Positions 61,235 through 64,000 of a DNA stretch of 64,000 nt are shown here, piece by piece. The first letter of the stretch is position 1. Every line of letters begins with the position of its first letter. The notes below the pieces were generated by a model. That model did no database searches and was not told the DNA's origin. It worked only from the letters and a program-made list of their open reading frames with translations. The stretch comes from an uncultured Methylotenera sp. GTDB lineage: Bacteria > Pseudomonadota > Gammaproteobacteria > Burkholderiales > Methylophilaceae. The DNA lies in contig NZ_CAMLGS010000002.1 of the NCBI RefSeq assembly GCF_946479685.1, positions 1 through 64,000 of the forward strand, read 5' to 3'. A program made the translations under genes and the position numbers.

Positions 61235-64000
61235 TTATAGCACGACTAGTTTGCCTATACTTAAAAACAAAATCGCTTTCTTAATCGGCTGCGCTTCATG
61301 TGCAAATAACATGGCGTAATTTTCCAGCTGACTGCGATACGGTGCGGTGGCCGCATTAAGTTCATCCTCTGCTGCATCCACTGCCAAGCGCACTGATTTG
61401 TAATCAATAATCCAGCGTATCCCATCTTCTACAAAGGTACGGTCTATCACATAGCTTTTCACAGAGCCTTGATGGGTATGGCTTTGATGGGTATGGCCTT
61501 GCTGGCTGCTGGTAATAGCCAACTCAGACGCTGCTCCCGCCCTGGCCTGTAATACCCACTGCCCATCAGCACTATTCAGTGTCTGCTGCAATATGCGCAC
61601 CACTGTTGCGGCCGCATCAGCGGCTGCCGCAGCGGCATGCCCTTGCTGGCGTAGCCAGTACTGCATTGCAGGCTCTAGCGTAGCAATGCGAGCACCATCC
61701 CAGTGTACTAGCCCCTGCTGCGCAATCAACTCCATATAGCGATGCGCCAGCGTACCCATATCTGCCTCTAAACTGCTATGGTAGCTGGGTTTTACATTGG
61801 GCTTCGCATAGCTAGGCGTGGCTTTGCTTGATTGCAACAGCACTGGTAGCGCGGGCTGTGCCAGCCGTACTAATTGCGGCGTAAAATCTGCAATATCGGC
61901 CTGCGCTTGCTGCTCGGTTGCCATTTGTAAATCCGCCTCGTACACAGGCACAACCTCTTTCCACAGCAGGTCTAAATAAGTATTCTTAGTCGGGCTAATC
62001 TCGCCGTTGGCGTTTTGGTTGGCAATGCCAAACAGGTGTAATTTACGCTCTACCCGGGTTGCCGCCACGTAAAGCACGCGCGCGGACTCATTGGCATCAC
62101 GCGCCTTCTCACGCGATTCTAAATAATCATAGGGACTGACATTGTCTTTATCGCGCGCACCTTTAGGGATATAAGGCGCAGCGAGCAACTCATGGCTATA
62201 GGATGTTTTCACCTCTTCCCACAGCACTAAAGGCTTATCCGTATTGTTACCGCCGGTTGGCGCGCCTAACCCAAGCAGCATCACGGTATCGAACTCCAGG
62301 CCTTTGGATTTATGTATCGTCATCATTTGCAGATGCTCGCCGTGGCTATCCGGTGCGGCAAAGAGCTTGGTAATCTCACTTTCCATGCGCTCTGGTGAGA
62401 ATTGATTACTACGATCCAAGCCATCTAAACAGGTGAAAAATGCCTGCACGTCCACCACATCTGCAGCATCCCACAAGCAATCTGTACCATTTAGCATCAA
62501 CCACACGCTGCGAATCCAGCGGCTCACAGCCATACGACCTTGGCTGGCAAAAGCTTCAGTCAACACTTCACGTAGATGCAGCAAGCGTGTTTGCCCATCC
62601 GCTGATAAACGGCTCACCACATCTTCGTCCTGCATCAGTGACCATACCGTGCGGTAATGGTCATGCCCAGCTAGCTCGTATAAATCATTTAACGTTAGCC
62701 CGCACCAAGGTGCACGTAAAATAGCCAGCCAATGCACACGGTCTGCCCTATGATGCAGCGCATGCATTAAGGCAAGCAAGTCCTGCACTATCTGCCGCCC
62801 TTCCAGTGCTTCAATTTCCACCGCTTGGAACGGAATATCCTGATGCTCACGCCGTAACTGGCTCACCAAAGATGACAAGTGTTTTTTAGACCTGACCAGC
62901 ACCGCTATTTTTTGCCCAGGATGCGCACTACGTTCCTCTTGAATGGCAGAAATAACTGCCTCCGCCTCGCGCTGCGCGGCATCTTCGTAGCTTTCATCCG
63001 CTTGCTTAATCACTGGATGTACTACCACACCAGCCTCTGGCAACTCTTGCTTGGTCGCGATAAATGGCCGGTAGTGAATCGCCCCCTGCGTCACTTCGTC
63101 ACGCAGGGGAAATATAGGCGCAAAGGTTTGATTGATCCAACTGATAATGGCCGGGCAAGAACGGTTATTACGGTAAAGCTGCAAGCGCTCTAAATAGATA
63201 TTGCCAATACCGTTATCTGCAGCCTCAATAAACAAGCCCACATTAGCCTTACGGAAGCGGTAGATAGACTGCATAGGGTCGCCCACCGCAAACAAGGTGC
63301 GGCCATCATCAAACTGCCAGCCCAACGTTAACTGCTCTATCAATGCCACTTGGCTAGGGCTGGTATCCTGAAACTCATCCACCAGCAAATGCTGAATCTG
63401 ATAATCCAACTTTAACGCCAGCTCAGTCGGCTCGCCAAAATGGTCCGATAAGGCATGGGTTGCGCGCTGTGCAATCTCGACAAAATCCACTTCGCCTGCA
63501 CGCTGAAATACCAGCCATAGCTCAGCCACTGCCAGCGTAAGCAATTTAGACAGCGTGGTGATAATTTGCCAGCTGGAGTTCTCATTACTTAAATTCGGCA
63601 ATGATTTAACGCGATATAGGGCAGCAGGATCTTCCACGGCCTGGATAATTTCAACCAACGCACTCTTCTGAGCACGCCCCTCATCAGTGGCAGGAAAGCC
63701 TACCTTCACATTTAAGCCGCCCTCTTTACGTGGCTCACCGCCTGCCGTGAGCAATAGCTCGGCCAAGGCGCACCACATGGGCAAGGCTTCCTGCTTTTGT
63801 GCAAGCGGCGTTTCCCAATCCACCAGCAAGGCAATCGGGTGGTCACACGGCAAGTTAGATGCAGCAAAGCGTGCGGTAGGCATGAGTAAATGCTGCAATC
63901 TAAACGGTACCGCTTGTGCAGCAACTGCCAGCTCCTGCTCCACCAAGTAACGCAACGTTTGCTGCAACTGCTCTGCATCTACTTCATGCTGGGCATGATG
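61235..64000 (-). CDS. UvrD/AddA-type helicase–nuclease (5' end beyond window)
   Basis: C-terminal 922 residues of a RecB/AddA-like DNA repair enzyme. The reading frame stays open to base 64000, so the gene starts outside the window; the missing part should hold the Walker A motif. Visible helicase motifs are LLVDEFQDTSPSQVALIEQL (motif II), FAVGDPMQSIYRFRKANVGL (motif III) and MTIHKSKGLEFDTVML (motif V), with VLYVAATRVERKLHLFG (motif VI). The C-terminal nuclease of PD-(D/E)xK type has WIIDYKS. A short duplicated GHTHQSHTHQG stretch precedes it. Likely part of an AddAB-type double-strand-break repair enzyme. Confidence 0.92.
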   Translation of the reverse strand, partial: HHAQHEVDAEQLQQTLRYLVEQELAVAAQAVPFRLQHLLMPTARFAASNLPCDHPIALLVDWETPLAQKQEALPMWCALAELLLTAGGEPRKEGGLNVKVGFPATDEGRAQKSALVEIIQAVEDPAALYRVKSLPNLSNENSSWQIITTLSKLLTLAVAELWLVFQRAGEVDFVEIAQRATHALSDHFGEPTELALKLDYQIQHLLVDEFQDTSPSQVALIEQLTLGWQFDDGRTLFAVGDPMQSIYRFRKANVGLFIEAADNGIGNIYLERLQLYRNNRSCPAIISWINQTFAPIFPLRDEVTQGAIHYRPFIATKQELPEAGVVVHPVIKQADESYEDAAQREAEAVISAIQEERSAHPGQKIAVLVRSKKHLSSLVSQLRREHQDIPFQAVEIEALEGRQIVQDLLALMHALHHRADRVHWLAILRAPWCGLTLNDLYELAGHDHYRTVWSLMQDEDVVSRLSADGQTRLLHLREVLTEAFASQGRMAVSRWIRSVWLMLNGTDCLWDAADVVDVQAFFTCLDGLDRSNQFSPERMESEITKLFAAPDSHGEHLQMMTIHKSKGLEFDTVMLLGLGAPTGGNNTDKPLVLWEEVKTSYSHELLAAPYIPKGARDKDNVSPYDYLESREKARDANESARVLYVAATRVERKLHLFGIANQNANGEISPTKNTYLDLLWKEVVPVYEADLQMATEQQAQADIADFTPQLVRLAQPALPVLLQSSKATPSYAKPNVKPSYHSSLEADMGTLAHRYMELIAQQGLVHWDGARIATLEPAMQYWLRQQGHAAAAAADAAATVVRILQQTLNSADGQWVLQARAGAASELAITSSQQGHTHQSHTHQGSVKSYVIDRTFVEDGIRWIIDYKSVRLAVDAAEDELNAATAPYRSQLENYAMLFAHEAQPIKKAILFLSIGKLVVL

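Overview
The window reads as ordinary chromosome of a moderate-GC betaproteobacterium. The gene set (glnE, acsA, prfC, a yhdP–nitrilase–tldD run, mfd, hflX, ald) and the protein flavour suggest a Methylophilaceae-like organism such as Methylotenera. That placement is inferred from family resemblance; no methanol-oxidation or ribulose-monophosphate gene and no rRNA or tRNA lies in the window to confirm it.

Layout. 33–2074: a NarL-type two-component pair on the minus strand. 2144–5059: dhaL–dhaK (dihydroxyacetone kinase subunits) and a diguanylate cyclase. 5081–9937: glnE and, divergently, acsA. 10099–13528: an array of small plus-strand genes separated by near-identical ~60-bp sites ending in GTTAGGC. 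The sites fold as imperfect palindromes with compensatory stem changes and a conserved bulged A, so they are integron attC recombination sites. No integron integrase is present, so this is a cassette array without its integrase (a 'CALIN'), with six recognisable attC sites and two degenerate ones. 13657–18196: small accessory genes (flavin-binding PNPOx-fold protein, cold-shock/DUF1294 protein, SMR transporter, iron-permease-like protein, several secreted unknowns). 18383–33010: a complete minus-strand tad/Flp pilus locus with two pilins, prepilin peptidase, CpaB, secretin CpaC, a lipoprotein, TadG/TadE-like pseudopilins, CpaE, TadA, TadB, TadC, TadD and an unusual AAA+ ATPase. 33239–37899: a FixL/FixJ-like two-component pair and a GGDEF–EAL protein, beside the pilus locus. 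37900–38728: a long gap holding a strong hairpin with a T-run on the minus strand, a candidate small RNA. 38765–40332: nitroreductase, universal stress protein and CBS-domain protein. 40475–64000: housekeeping genes (prfC, ychJ-like, ABC-F, yhdP, nitrilase, tldD, mfd, a second GGDEF–EAL protein, hflX, ald) and a UvrD/AddA-type helicase-nuclease running off the right edge.

How it fits together. Three cyclic-di-GMP enzymes and two two-component systems lie around the Flp/Tad adhesion pilus, which fits control of a surface-attached lifestyle. Both pilin genes carry the same ~48-bp upstream block, and its core recurs upstream of cpaC and of the candidate small RNA, hinting at a shared promoter. 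The integron-like array is the most distinctive element: nearly all of its products look exported or membrane-embedded.
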